Shown piece after piece: positions 1 to 9,688 of a DNA stretch of 64,000 nucleotides. The notes beneath the pieces are model-generated. The model was given only the letters and a program-made list of their open reading frames with translations, had not been told where the DNA came from and made no database searches. Position 1 is the first letter of the stretch; each line of letters opens with the position of its first letter. The position numbers were made by a program, and so were the translations under genes. This DNA comes from CAYZAK01 sp964476445 (GTDB lineage Bacteria; CG03; SLGR01; JAGXOG01): assembly GCA_964476445.1 (NCBI GenBank), contig CAYZAK010000002.1:47882-111881 (forward strand). Reading direction: 5' to 3'.

Positions 1-3000
1 AGGGGACGAGCACTTTTACTTTATCATCGGTCAGGGAGTACTCGTTACCGGAGGATGATATAGCGGCAATACCGTTTTTATCCACTCTCATCCTGGCCTG
101 CCGGTAATCTGACGAAGAATTATCTTTAAAAGAGTTCTTATCCAGCTGCCGGTAGCTGGCCACTACATCCAAAAAAGCTTCTATCCGGGTATCTATGCCC
201 GCGTCTGCGGTATGGCTGTCCAGCTCCAGAGTAAGGGTGGGTTTTCGACCGTTGATTCTTCTGAAATAACTAAGTAAAAAAGAATCAGGCCCGCAACTGA
301 AATTTGTAATATAGGTTGCAAAAAGCTGAGGGTGATCACTTACATATTTGGCGCCCCGTATAATTTGTTGTCCCAGAGCCCAGTACATAGACGGATCGGG
401 TTCTATTTCTTCAACTGGAAGCATGTCAAATGGAATAACCAGTTCACCACGGGATGCAAATTTATGGGGTATTCCCATATTGGCTACTGAAGTGAGGGCG
501 TTGTAGGCCCGTCCGAAAATAACAACGGCTTTGTCCCGGGGGTTTTCTTTTAGTTCTTTTAGGGCATTTTCACCTATATTTCGGCAAGCTTTTCTGAAAT
601 CCCGCTGATATTTTACCGCATTGAAATAGGCCTCTTTTATTTCATCGGTCGTATGGTTGAGTTTACGGCCTATTTTTAAAAAAACGTCTTCGGCTGTATC
701 ATATCCTTTTTGAAAATTAAGTACCGGAGTTAATACATTATCTTTTTTTAATTCCGGCCAGATGGCCTGAAGATAGTAAGGTTCCCCCTGGGATAGCGGA
801 CACATGATGGACCTGCCCTGATATCCGGTCACCGGCAGACTTTTTACCTGGGGCAGAAAAATATAGTCGGTATCCCGCTTGTTAAGTAAATCGTGCATGT
901 AGCCGTGACTTAATTCAACCGGGTAGCAGAAAGAAGAAGCCTGTCTCTGTTTACCTTCAGCGGAAGGTTTTTCAGGAAGTACTATACTGTGCCCCAGTTC
1001 CCCGAAAAACTTGGAGAAAAGGGGAAGTAAAGTGTTAATTGCAAGAGAACGGTTAATACCTATTTTTTTGGATTCAGGCCCTGATACTTTAGGTTTATAA
1101 AAATAGTCATCAAATACTAGTTGCTCTCGTTTTCGGACCAGATCAAGTTCCCGGACATCAATTTCCTGCTCGTTTCCCCGGTTGTAGTACTTATCGCATA
1201 TTCCTCCGAAAGGATACTTTTTGCCGTCTATTTCCAAGACATTTATTTCGCATTTCCGGTCGCATTTTTCAATCCCCCCCCTGCAGATAAACGGATCATG
1301 GTAGGTGACCTCTCGGGTAGAAAGGTCAGCCAGGTCGAAATCACTTTTTTGGGTTAACCCAAGTTTAATATTCTCTTTTACCACCAGGGCTACTCCGAAA
1401 GCGCCCATGAGGCCCGGTTCGGGGGGGACAATAATCTCTTTACCGGTAAGAGCGGCCATGGCCATGGGAACCGCTTTGTTGTAACAGACTCCGCCCTGCA
1501 TAAAAACTTTGCCTCCAACCGGTCGGCTTTCTTTTACCCGGTTGGTATAATTCCGGCATATAGAGTAGACCAATCCGGCGCATATATCGTCAATACCTAT
1601 ACCTTCCTGGATGGAGGTTTTGATATCGCTGCTTATAAATGCCGAGCACTGGTCGCTGAAATTAGGAGGAGACTGTCCTTTGATTGCATGACCGGAAATT
1701 TCTTCCATTTCTACGTTTAATACTTCGTAGGCCGATTCTTCTAAAAACGAGCCCGTACCCGCGGCGCAGGCCTCGTTCATAGCGTAATCTGTGGGGACTC
1801 CGTTAACCAGGTAGGTGTACTTGGCGTCCTGGCCCCCGATTTCAAATATTGTATTAACTTCTTGGTCAAAATGGACCGAAGCTTTAGCATGGGCGATTAT
1901 CTCGTTAATTACGGAATCCGTTAATGCGTGAAGACCCACTATGTGTCTTCCCGAACCGGTGACTCCCAGACCTATTATATTTATATCTTTGCCTTTTACA
2001 TCTTCGGCCAGACGAGAATAGCATTCCCGGACCGCGGCCACCGGATCTCCCTCTGTGCGTAGATAGATAGATCCCAAGAGGGCGTTATCCTCTTTTCGTA
2101 TGAGAACTGCTTTAGTTGTAGTAGATCCCACATCCACCCCTAAGATACAGGTATCCCCGGTTTTTATACTGTCCCGTTCGATAGAATAAAACTTTACTTT
2201 ATCTTTATATTTTTCAAGAGGCTCCATAAAATCGAAAGAGCTGCTGTTTTGAACAAAAAGATTTGAGTCTTTGTAGTTGTCACCGTTTTTTAGACCCCAG
2301 AGGGCCGCTCCCAGGGCTTCAAAATATACCGCTTCCTTAGGAACCATAAGTTCTCTGACTCTTTTGCGGAGGTCTTTTAACATAACTTTATTTTTTGCCG
2401 TTCCCCCGACTAAACAGACCCGTCGAGCGCCGCATTTACTTAGTTGTTCTCCGATTCTGTTGACCATCATTTTACTCAACCCGGCTACTATTCTGCCTTT
2501 ATCTTCTCCTTTATTGAGAGCGTGAGTACAGTCGCTTTTACAGAATACCGAACATCGACCTGAAACTTCGTAGGGATCATCTAATTTGGCAATATCCCCG
2601 GTTTCTTCGAGTTTTACTCCCATGCGTTTTAGCTGCTGAAAATAGAACTCCCCGGTCCCCGATGCGCATTTGTTCCCGGTATAGACATTGGAAATATTAC
2701 CCATTTTGTTTAGTTTATAAACCATGAAGGTTTCTCCGCCGGCGGAAATTATAGCTTCAATGGTGTCGTTTCCGTCCGCAACAAATTTATAGGCCAGCTC
2801 TGTGGCCTTGGGCTCGGAAACGGTGGGCAGTTCAACCAAATTTTTAAACTTTCGCCCGGTAACCCCGTAACGGTCACAACCGGAAAATTCTTTTTTGTTA
2901 AGTATCCGGGTTAAAGTTTCCTTAACTATACCTTCATGGGGACGGGTAACAACGTGTTCGACAGTAGGTTGTCCCTTCCCGGTTTTAAGTTTAACTACCT

Positions 3001-3040
3001 TGATGGTGGAAGTCCCCATACATATACCTACCGAATACAT
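1..3040 (-). CDS. 2-hydroxyacyl-CoA dehydratase activase (giant two-domain form), partial
   Basis: An uninterrupted minus-strand frame runs from an ATG at 3040 (ribosome site GGGGAGG about 7 nt upstream) off the left edge, so about 1013 codons are visible and the C-terminus is missing. It carries two BadF/BadG/BcrA/BcrD ATPase domains followed by what looks like the DUF2229 activase region. The second domain has the phosphate motif GVDVGSTTTK, the GGQDAKYT motif and cysteines in NEACAAGTGSF and DQCSAF that fit the family's [4Fe-4S] ligands. The first domain has cysteines in NKCASGTGEF and GRCSVFCKSDC, but its phosphate motif begins GICMGTSTIK, without the usual Asp. Known activases use ATP to drive electron transfer into 2-hydroxyacyl-CoA or benzoyl-CoA type enzymes. 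No dehydratase subunits are in view, so the substrate is unknown. Confidence 0.9.
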   Translation of the reverse strand, partial: MYSVGICMGTSTIKVVKLKTGKGQPTVEHVVTRPHEGIVKETLTRILNKKEFSGCDRYGVTGRKFKNLVELPTVSEPKATELAYKFVADGNDTIEAIISAGGETFMVYKLNKMGNISNVYTGNKCASGTGEFYFQQLKRMGVKLEETGDIAKLDDPYEVSGRCSVFCKSDCTHALNKGEDKGRIVAGLSKMMVNRIGEQLSKCGARRVCLVGGTAKNKVMLKDLRKRVRELMVPKEAVYFEALGAALWGLKNGDNYKDSNLFVQNSSSFDFMEPLEKYKDKVKFYSIERDSIKTGDTCILGVDVGSTTTKAVLIRKEDNALLGSIYLRTEGDPVAAVRECYSRLAEDVKGKDINIIGLGVTGSGRHIVGLHALTDSVINEIIAHAKASVHFDQEVNTIFEIGGQDAKYTYLVNGVPTDYAMNEACAAGTGSFLEESAYEVLNVEMEEISGHAIKGQSPPNFSDQCSAFISSDIKTSIQEGIGIDDICAGLVYSICRNYTNRVKESRPVGGKVFMQGGVCYNKAVPMAMAALTGKEIIVPPEPGLMGAFGVALVVKENIKLGLTQKSDFDLADLSTREVTYHDPFICRGGIEKCDRKCEINVLEIDGKKYPFGGICDKYYNRGNEQEIDVRELDLVRKREQLVFDDYFYKPKVSGPESKKIGINRSLAINTLLPLFSKFFGELGHSIVLPEKPSAEGKQRQASSFCYPVELSHGYMHDLLNKRDTDYIFLPQVKSLPVTGYQGRSIMCPLSQGEPYYLQAIWPELKKDNVLTPVLNFQKGYDTAEDVFLKIGRKLNHTTDEIKEAYFNAVKYQRDFRKACRNIGENALKELKENPRDKAVVIFGRAYNALTSVANMGIPHKFASRGELVIPFDMLPVEEIEPDPSMYWALGQQIIRGAKYVSDHPQLFATYITNFSCGPDSFLLSYFRRINGRKPTLTLELDSHTADAGIDTRIEAFLDVVASYRQLDKNSFKDNSSSDYRQARMRVDKNGIAAISSSGNEYSLTDDKVKVLVP

Positions 3041-3103
3041 GATAAGACCTCCCCGATATAATTAAATAGTAAAATGTTCATTTTTTTATTCCTGTTTACA
3101 ATT

Positions 3104-3133
3104 AGTATATAAACTGTGCAAAACTTTTCTCAA
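3104..3133 (-). promoter_or_regulatory. Possible promoter of the activase gene
   Basis: On the minus strand TTGAGA is followed after 18 nt by TATACT, in the 146-nt gap between the histidine kinase stop and the activase start. The spacer is one base longer than ideal, so the call is tentative. Confidence 0.4.
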
Positions 3134-3186
3134 AATTAAATTTACCAATTAAGAATTAAAAAATCAAGTTATTTTATAAAATAGGA

Positions 3187-5058
3187 TTATATTTTTTTAT
3201 TAGCAGTAATTTCTTTGTGGGGTATGTTTAGTATTATTTCTGTACCGTTGCCGACGGTGGTATTGATATACAAGTTCCCGCCGTGTCTTTCGGTAATATT
3301 TTTAGCCGATGACATGCCCAGCCCGGTTCCACCTTCTTTAGTGCTGTAAAAAGCGTCAAATATGTTTTCCAGATCTTCTTTTGGAATACCGCAACCGTTA
3401 TCCTTAACTTTTATCTGGAGCATACCGTCTTCCATCCGTTTTGAGCTTACCGTGACCCTTCCCTTTTCCTGTGTCCGGCAAGCCTGCACAGCGTTGTTTA
3501 TTAAATTTACCAGGGCCTGCCGAACTTCTCCCCGGTCTATATTATGGTTATCCAGGTCTTCTTGCAGTTCGGTTTCTATCGTAACGTGATCGGGATGTTC
3601 TATTATGGATAGTACTTCTAAAATCAATTTATTTACATCAACGGAGGAAAGAGCCGGGGGCCTTTGCCTTGAATACCCGAGAAGATTTTCAATTATTTTT
3701 GATATATGTTCTATTTCCCGTTCAATTATTTCTACAATATTGATATATTTTTCTTTGTCCTTAAGAATAGATTTTATGTAGTAAGCCGAATTTTTAATTG
3801 CCGAAAGAGGATTCCTTATATCGTGTCCGATAACATTGGCCATTTCTCCTATAGCGGCCAGTCTCTCCTTTTCCATAAGTTCTTCCCGTACTTCTTTTAA
3901 GTTTTTGACCATCTGTTTTAGTTTTTTACGCATGGATTCTCCGGACCGAGCCAGTATGCCTATTTCGTCCTGGCGCTGCTGGTATTTAGCAGGAATCTTC
4001 CGATCAAAATTACCGTCACCCATTTCTGCCATCTGGTTTACTACAGAAAAAACAGGTTTAGTTAGGGTTTTAGATATTATAATTGAAAGTCCGGCAAAAA
4101 TTAAGGATATTATGCCGAATATCCATAAACTGTGTCTGGCAGTCTGGTTGGCGCTTTTTGCCAGTTCATTGTGTTCAATCAATCCTATAAAGTACCAGCC
4201 GGTAAAGTCAGATTTTTTTAAAAAAGCAGTGTAGTCAATGCCGTCGATATTAACATTTATAATTTTTTGACCGGCTTTAAGAGAAGAGTCCAGTTTGGAA
4301 TTATAATTTTTAAGCTGGGTAAAATTATAATTTTGTTCTCTTGAGTGAGCGACTATAGTTCCGTCCTCTTCAGTGATAATAATAAAACCTGTTTCTCCGG
4401 GCTCGGCCTCCTTTATCATTCCGGAAAGAAAATCCAGGGACCGGCATATACCCTGGACTCCGATGATATTTCCGTCATCATTGTGTATTGTCTTTACCGT
4501 ACTGACTATAACTATGTCGTCAACTTCAAAGGCGTACGGTTCTGTACGGACTGTGGTTTTCGGATTTTTCAGGGCTTTTTTATACCAGGGTCTTACCCGG
4601 GGATCGTATTTTTCATTGGTAATTCCTTCGGGCCACTGTACATACCCACCGGTGGATTCCAATCCCATATAAACGTACCGCGAATCGGGATGGGTCTGGG
4701 CAAAATGTTTATATATGGAGTATATTTCCAGTTCTTTGCCCGAGGACTGAGATGGGGACATCCACAGAACTCCGTCTTTGGATTCTTTGTCTATATATGT
4801 AGTGATGGTGTCATCAGCTGTTTTTACGGTGGGCAGACTGGATAGATAATCTACGTCATTTTCAACTTCTTTAAGATGAGCTGTTACATTACCTTCGATA
4901 TATTCCATCTGGCTCAGTGTAAACCGTTCAAAATCCTGATAGGATCTTTTAGTAATATTTTCAATATTAATGAGAGTGAAAATTAAAAGTGGAATAACTA
5001 TGGCCAGGGAAAACCCCAGGAGGAGTTTATACCGATATGATGATAATAAATTTTTCAT
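3187..5058 (-). CDS. Membrane sensor histidine kinase (Cache-HAMP-HisKA-HATPase)
   Basis: The protein has 623 residues. A transmembrane segment near 11-33 is followed by a periplasmic Cache-type sensor domain (about 36-305), a second transmembrane segment near 308-329, a HAMP linker, and a kinase core. The phosphoacceptor histidine is in VIGHDIRNPLS (about residue 412). ATP-binding boxes follow: an N box around LINNAVQA, a G1 box DNGCGIP and a G2 box GGTGLGMS. It should sense an extracytoplasmic ligand and phosphorylate a response regulator. None is encoded beside it, so it is an orphan here. It lies downstream of the phosphodiesterase-like lipoprotein but has its own likely promoter, 5096-5124. 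Confidence 0.93.
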   Translation of the reverse strand: MKNLLSSYRYKLLLGFSLAIVIPLLIFTLINIENITKRSYQDFERFTLSQMEYIEGNVTAHLKEVENDVDYLSSLPTVKTADDTITTYIDKESKDGVLWMSPSQSSGKELEIYSIYKHFAQTHPDSRYVYMGLESTGGYVQWPEGITNEKYDPRVRPWYKKALKNPKTTVRTEPYAFEVDDIVIVSTVKTIHNDDGNIIGVQGICRSLDFLSGMIKEAEPGETGFIIITEEDGTIVAHSREQNYNFTQLKNYNSKLDSSLKAGQKIINVNIDGIDYTAFLKKSDFTGWYFIGLIEHNELAKSANQTARHSLWIFGIISLIFAGLSIIISKTLTKPVFSVVNQMAEMGDGNFDRKIPAKYQQRQDEIGILARSGESMRKKLKQMVKNLKEVREELMEKERLAAIGEMANVIGHDIRNPLSAIKNSAYYIKSILKDKEKYINIVEIIEREIEHISKIIENLLGYSRQRPPALSSVDVNKLILEVLSIIEHPDHVTIETELQEDLDNHNIDRGEVRQALVNLINNAVQACRTQEKGRVTVSSKRMEDGMLQIKVKDNGCGIPKEDLENIFDAFYSTKEGGTGLGMSSAKNITERHGGNLYINTTVGNGTEIILNIPHKEITANKKI

Positions 5059-5095
5059 TTTTTGGTGTTTTTCCTAAATTATAACTTTAAAAAAT

Positions 5096-5124
5096 ATTGT
5101 ACAATTTTATTCTCTTATTTTCAA
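5096..5124 (-). promoter_or_regulatory. Promoter of the sensor kinase
   Basis: Minus-strand TTGAAA, a 17-nt spacer and TACAAT lie about 40 nt upstream of the kinase start codon, in the gap after the lipoprotein gene. This is a near-consensus sigma-70 type promoter. Confidence 0.6.
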
Positions 5125-5138
5125 ATTACCGAATTTAA

Positions 5139-6455
5139 TTATTGAAAAATATTTTTTAATAGCTTTCCGTCAGATTCTAAATAGTTATGATAATCAAGGT
5201 TATAAAAAGCCAGTATATTAGGGGCAATATCAACTGTTTGAGAAGAACCTATATAGATGTTCTCTGTTATACCCGGTCCCGAAAATATAAGAGGTACCAC
5301 CATATCCACCCCGGCGGTTGAACCGTACTGTCCCCGGGCCGGAAATTCCAGCGTGTGCGTAGGTTTTATATCTATAAAAAAGTCACCGCTTCTACCGGGA
5401 AAATAATAGTTTAAATCCGAGAGAGATCCGTTTAAACCTTCAATATCATGTTCAGAATAAATATTTCTAATCCACTCAGTCTTTCTTAATATCCGGAATG
5501 CTTTACCGGCCTGAGAGTTGTCGTAAAGGTATAAAGAAAAGGCCCGTCCTCCTCTATTTAATACCTCATGCCGGATTCCCGCATTGTTAAGTTCTAAAAC
5601 AGGGGACCGGGAGTTATCCTTAAACAATACATTCTGTGGGTTTCTCACCTGGGTGAATCCGTGGCCTGATGTTACAATAAGTACGCTATCCTTATAAATA
5701 TTCTGTTTTTCAAGAAAGGATATAAATTCTCCGATTCTTTTATCGGCCTGGCTAAGAGCGGTATCGTAGTATTTTGTTCTAGGGCCGTGGGTTTGGGCGA
5801 TATAACCAAGAGAGCCCAGATTGGCGATAAAAAAATTCACCCCGTCCTCTTTAACCGCATTTGTTATCTTTTCAAGTATGAATTCATCCAGGAGAAGTTT
5901 TCTTTTGACCGCTTCCTCTTGAGAACCTTCTATAGTTTCCTCATATCTGTAATCCCAGATATAGGATGGGATATTGTGTTCTCCTCCAAAGGTTATTGAA
6001 GCGCCCCGTCCCCCCATTGTTTCATGTCCTCGGGCGGCAAAATAGGCTGATTTCACATTTTTCTGTTCTAAAACTTCAAAAAGAGTGGGTACCAGAACGT
6101 TTTCCTGGGCGATTTCGGGTGTTGGCCTGGCGGTGTGAATCAGATTCATATTATCATCGTAGTAAGAAGCTCCCACTATACCGTGTTTATCGGAGTGGGC
6201 GCCGGTGGGAATAGTTACGGCGTTTACTCTTGCCTGGGAGGGTACGCTTACCCGGTTATTGTAGGATACGGCTCCTTTTTTTGTCAGGTAGTCCATATTG
6301 GGAGTGGATACCATCTGAAACCTGTCAGTTCTCATCCCGTTCACAACAATTACAAAAACATTTAAATCCGGAGAGGCGTCCCCGCATCCGATAAGGAGAA
6401 TTAGATAAAAAAGCAACCATAATTTGCCGGTAAAAATAAATAGCTTATGTAACAT
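5139..6455 (-). CDS. Lipoprotein of the type I phosphodiesterase / alkaline phosphatase fold, probably catalytically dead
   Basis: The protein has 438 residues with a lipobox LLIGC (Cys24), so it is probably a membrane-anchored exported lipoprotein. The body follows the type I phosphodiesterase/nucleotide pyrophosphatase pattern closely, with TPNMDYL, HGIVG and VPLIFSGPGI in the expected order. The residues that define the active site are changed. The Asp of DGxR is Asn39, the Thr nucleophile is Ala75, the DxxGH metal pair reads Gly217 and Gln221, and the DHG motif reads GHG (Gly264, with His265 kept). The last metal His is probably Tyr377. Fold and export are well supported. Loss of catalysis is inferred from aligning these motifs from memory. 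The gene starts 30 nt after glmS ends and is probably in the same operon. Confidence 0.85.
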   Translation of the reverse strand: MLHKLFIFTGKLWLLFYLILLIGCGDASPDLNVFVIVVNGMRTDRFQMVSTPNMDYLTKKGAVSYNNRVSVPSQARVNAVTIPTGAHSDKHGIVGASYYDDNMNLIHTARPTPEIAQENVLVPTLFEVLEQKNVKSAYFAARGHETMGGRGASITFGGEHNIPSYIWDYRYEETIEGSQEEAVKRKLLLDEFILEKITNAVKEDGVNFFIANLGSLGYIAQTHGPRTKYYDTALSQADKRIGEFISFLEKQNIYKDSVLIVTSGHGFTQVRNPQNVLFKDNSRSPVLELNNAGIRHEVLNRGGRAFSLYLYDNSQAGKAFRILRKTEWIRNIYSEHDIEGLNGSLSDLNYYFPGRSGDFFIDIKPTHTLEFPARGQYGSTAGVDMVVPLIFSGPGITENIYIGSSQTVDIAPNILAFYNLDYHNYLESDGKLLKNIFQ

Positions 6456-6485
6456 CTATATTAAAAAAACAGAATATATTGCCAG

Positions 6486-8336
6486 TCACTCTACAGTGAC
6501 GCTTTTGGCCAGGTTACGGGGCTGGTCTATGTCGCACCCCCTAAGTAGGGCTATATAGTAAGCGATGAGCTGCATGGGTATGGTATTTAAAAGTGCGGAA
6601 AATATTTCTTTGACCGGAGGTAAATAAATAACTTCATCTACCAGTTTTTCTATTTCTCTGTCCCCTTCGGTGGCCAGAGCTATTACCGTACCCTCCCTGG
6701 CTTTTACTTCTTCTATGTTAGAAAGTATCTTTTCCCTGACCCTGCTTTCGGTGGCAATGACCACTACCGGTATTTCACTGTCAATTAAAGCTATGGGCCC
6801 GTGTTTCATTTCTCCCGCCGGATAGCCTTCTGCATGTATATAAGAAATTTCTTTAAGTTTTAACGCTCCTTCGAGGGCTATGGGATAATTTATATTTCGA
6901 CCCAGATAAAGGAAATCATCTTTTTTAAAATATTTATGAGATAAATTTTCAATTATTTTTTCCTGGGAATCTATTATTTCCTTTATTTTTAAAGGGAGAC
7001 CGGCCAGTATTTGGGAATACTCCCTGGCCTCAGTTGTATCAATAGTACCCTGTAACCGTCCCAGATAAAGGGTAAGAAGGTATAAAGCGGTAAGCTGGGA
7101 AGTAAAAGCTTTAGTGGAAGCCACTCCTATTTCCGGCCCGGCGTGAGTGTATATTAAACCGTCAACTTCCCGGGTTATGGAAGAACCCAGAACATTACAT
7201 ATCGCGCCGGTTTTTGCTCCCTGTTTTTTTGCTTCTCTTATTCCGGCAATTGTATCGGCGGTTTCTCCGGACTGGGTAATGGCCATAACCAGAGTGTCTT
7301 CATCTATAGGAGGGTTGCGATATCTAAATTCAGAGGCTATATCTACCTCGCATGGAATTTTTAAATGGTCTTCTAAAAGAAATTTTCCAACCAGGCAGGC
7401 GTGGTAGGCCGTTCCGCAGGCCACCATAAAAATACGGTCCAGGTTCTGAATATATTCTTTAGGGAAATTAAAATGTTCGAATGTTACCTTGGATTTATCT
7501 CTGTCCAGCCGGCCCCTGAGAGTTTCCTGAACTGCCTGCTTTTGCTCGTGTATTTCTTTGAGCATAAAATGGCGAAACCCCTGTTTTTCGGCCATGACCG
7601 GGTTCCAGTTGATATTTTTAATTTTCTTGTCAATAGTATTTAGGGACTGATCCATTACTGCAACTGATCCGGGTTTCAATACCGCGATTTCTCCGTCGTC
7701 TAAATAGATAACCTTTCTGGTGTAAGGAAGTATAGCCGGGACATCGGAAGCTATGAATTTACTCTGTTTTTTTACACCTATTATTAGGGGAGAATCCTTC
7801 CGGGCGGCAATAATCTGCTCAGGATTATCCGAATGGATGACTCCTATAGCATAAGACCCTTTAAGTTGTCTGACGGTCTTTATCAGGGCCCCTAAAAGGT
7901 CCTGTCCGGCTTTCATGTATTCTTCAATTAGATGGGGAATTACTTCTGTATCTGTTTCCGATTGAAACCGATGTCCTAATTTTTTGAGCCCTTTTTTCAG
8001 CTCCAGGTAGTTTTCAATTATTCCATTGTGTACCACAACAATGTTGTTAGTACAGTCAATATGAGGGTGGGCATTCTCATCGGATGGGCGCCCGTGAGTG
8101 GCCCACCGGGTGTGGCCTATAGCTGTATTCCCGGTAAGGGGCGTTTTTTTTAAAATATCCCTGAGATTTTGAATTTTCCCCTTGCATCTTTTTCTTTTTA
8201 TTGAATGTTGTTGGTTATTTTTTTGAAGTACGGCTATTCCCGCCGAGTCATACCCCCGGTATTCCAGTCTGGTTAAACCTTCGAGCAATATTGGCGAAGC
8301 TTCTTCTTTACCGGTATATCCGACAATTCCGCACAT
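6486..8336 (-). CDS. glmS: Glutamine--fructose-6-phosphate aminotransferase (isomerizing)
   Basis: The protein has 616 residues, the usual GlmS length. The N-terminal Ntn glutaminase domain starts MCGIVGYTG, where Cys2 becomes the nucleophile after Met removal, and carries the GHTRWATHG motif. Two SIS sugar-isomerase domains follow (VACGTAYHA, AITQSGETADT, HAEGYPAGEMKHGPIAL), ending in the family-typical PRNLAKSVTVE. It makes glucosamine-6-phosphate from fructose-6-phosphate and glutamine, the committed step to UDP-GlcNAc. It begins 2 nt after glmM ends, so the two are surely co-transcribed. There is no room for a glmS ribozyme leader. Confidence 0.98.
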   Translation of the reverse strand: MCGIVGYTGKEEASPILLEGLTRLEYRGYDSAGIAVLQKNNQQHSIKRKRCKGKIQNLRDILKKTPLTGNTAIGHTRWATHGRPSDENAHPHIDCTNNIVVVHNGIIENYLELKKGLKKLGHRFQSETDTEVIPHLIEEYMKAGQDLLGALIKTVRQLKGSYAIGVIHSDNPEQIIAARKDSPLIIGVKKQSKFIASDVPAILPYTRKVIYLDDGEIAVLKPGSVAVMDQSLNTIDKKIKNINWNPVMAEKQGFRHFMLKEIHEQKQAVQETLRGRLDRDKSKVTFEHFNFPKEYIQNLDRIFMVACGTAYHACLVGKFLLEDHLKIPCEVDIASEFRYRNPPIDEDTLVMAITQSGETADTIAGIREAKKQGAKTGAICNVLGSSITREVDGLIYTHAGPEIGVASTKAFTSQLTALYLLTLYLGRLQGTIDTTEAREYSQILAGLPLKIKEIIDSQEKIIENLSHKYFKKDDFLYLGRNINYPIALEGALKLKEISYIHAEGYPAGEMKHGPIALIDSEIPVVVIATESRVREKILSNIEEVKAREGTVIALATEGDREIEKLVDEVIYLPPVKEIFSALLNTIPMQLIAYYIALLRGCDIDQPRNLAKSVTVE

Positions 8337-8338
8337 GG

Positions 8339-9688
8339 TTAGGTTAAATGCTCCCGGGCAGTTTCTATAATACGGTCTACCGATTGCTCGGTCGTTTCTT
8401 TGGTGGGACCTTCGGCCATTACTCTTAAAAGCGACTGGGTACCCGAATACCTGACCACCACTCTTCCTTCGTCACCCAGTTCCTGTTCAACTTCATCAAT
8501 TATTTTGGTTATCTGGGGTATACATTCTATATCAGTTTTCTTTTTGACATTAAGATTTTTTAGCACCTGTGGGTAAGTTTTCATAACCGAGGCAAGCCTG
8601 GATAAAGGTTTTTGGGTGGTTTGCATAACTGATATTGTCTGAAGGGCGGTTATTATGCCGTCGCCTGTGGTGTGGTGATCTAAAAATATTAAATGGCCGG
8701 AATCCTCCCCGCCCAGTACGGCATTGTTTTCTATCATCTTATCAAGTACAAATCTGTCTCCGACCGGGGCCTGAATTCTATCTATATTTAAATTATTCAT
8801 GGTTTTCTGTAAACCTAAATTACTCATTATAGTGGCCACAACTTTGTTGTTTTTTAGTTTGTTTCGCCGTTTAAGCTCTGCGGCGTTTATAGCCAGAAGT
8901 TTATCTCCGGTTATTACATTTCCTTTTTCATCCACCGCTATTAGCCGGTCGCCGTCCCCATCGAACGCAAGTCCTATATCCGCATTTTCATCAAGGACTT
9001 TTTTAGATAATATTTCAGGGTGAAGGGCACCCGCGTTTTTGTTAATATTCACTCCGTTAGGGTTAGAGTTAATGGATACAACTTTGGCCCTCATTTCTCT
9101 AAAAAGGGTAGGAGCTACTTTGTACGTTGCCCCGTTTGCGCAGTCTAATACCACTTTCATTCCTTCCAGGCTTAATTTTTTAGGAAGGGTATGCCGGAGA
9201 AAAACAATATAACGTCCCAGGGCGTCGTCTTCCCTATAGGCCCTTCCTATTTCGCTGGCCGGGGGAAGATGTTCGTCAAGTTTACCGGAAAATATTAAAT
9301 TTTCAATTTCTTTTTCCTGTTTGGAATTCAGTTTAAAACCGGAATTAACAAAAATTTTTAGCCCGTTGTCAGTATACGGATTATGAGAGGCGGATATGAC
9401 CACCCCCGCGTCGGCGTCCATATTAGAGGTAATAAATGCTATGCCCGGTGTGGGCATCGGGCCGACAAGTATAACATCCCCCCCCATGGAGCATATTCCG
9501 GTGGCCAGAGCGCTTTCTAACATATAACCGGATAGGCGGGTATCCTTACCCACTATTATCCGGGGCTGGTGGTTGTTCTTTTTTAAAATATGAGCCAGGG
9601 CCTGACCTATCCTCATAGCTACTTTAGAAGTCATGGGGGGCCGGTTGGCTACTCCCCGTATACCGTCCGTTCCGAAAAGTTTACCCAT
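8339..9688 (-). CDS. glmM: Phosphoglucosamine mutase
   Basis: The protein has 449 residues. The N-terminus MGKLFGTDGIRGVAN is typical of GlmM. The phosphoserine loop VVISASHNPYTDNGLKIF lies near residue 100, the metal loop is AFDGDGDR, the sugar loop is GGEDSGH, and the phosphate-binding loop is VRYSGTQSLLRVM. It converts glucosamine-6-phosphate to glucosamine-1-phosphate. It sits between the GlmU-C-like gene, which it overlaps by 8 nt, and glmS, giving a compact amino-sugar operon. Confidence 0.97.
   Translation of the reverse strand: MGKLFGTDGIRGVANRPPMTSKVAMRIGQALAHILKKNNHQPRIIVGKDTRLSGYMLESALATGICSMGGDVILVGPMPTPGIAFITSNMDADAGVVISASHNPYTDNGLKIFVNSGFKLNSKQEKEIENLIFSGKLDEHLPPASEIGRAYREDDALGRYIVFLRHTLPKKLSLEGMKVVLDCANGATYKVAPTLFREMRAKVVSINSNPNGVNINKNAGALHPEILSKKVLDENADIGLAFDGDGDRLIAVDEKGNVITGDKLLAINAAELKRRNKLKNNKVVATIMSNLGLQKTMNNLNIDRIQAPVGDRFVLDKMIENNAVLGGEDSGHLIFLDHHTTGDGIITALQTISVMQTTQKPLSRLASVMKTYPQVLKNLNVKKKTDIECIPQITKIIDEVEQELGDEGRVVVRYSGTQSLLRVMAEGPTKETTEQSVDRIIETAREHLT

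Noticed and set aside
4345..4845. Plus-strand open frame of 166 codons opposite the sensor kinase
   Set aside because: The minus strand encodes a clear Cache domain here; the plus frame has no family features.
8337..8338. glmS riboswitch-ribozyme
   Set aside because: Only 2 nt separate glmM and glmS, leaving no leader for a ribozyme.
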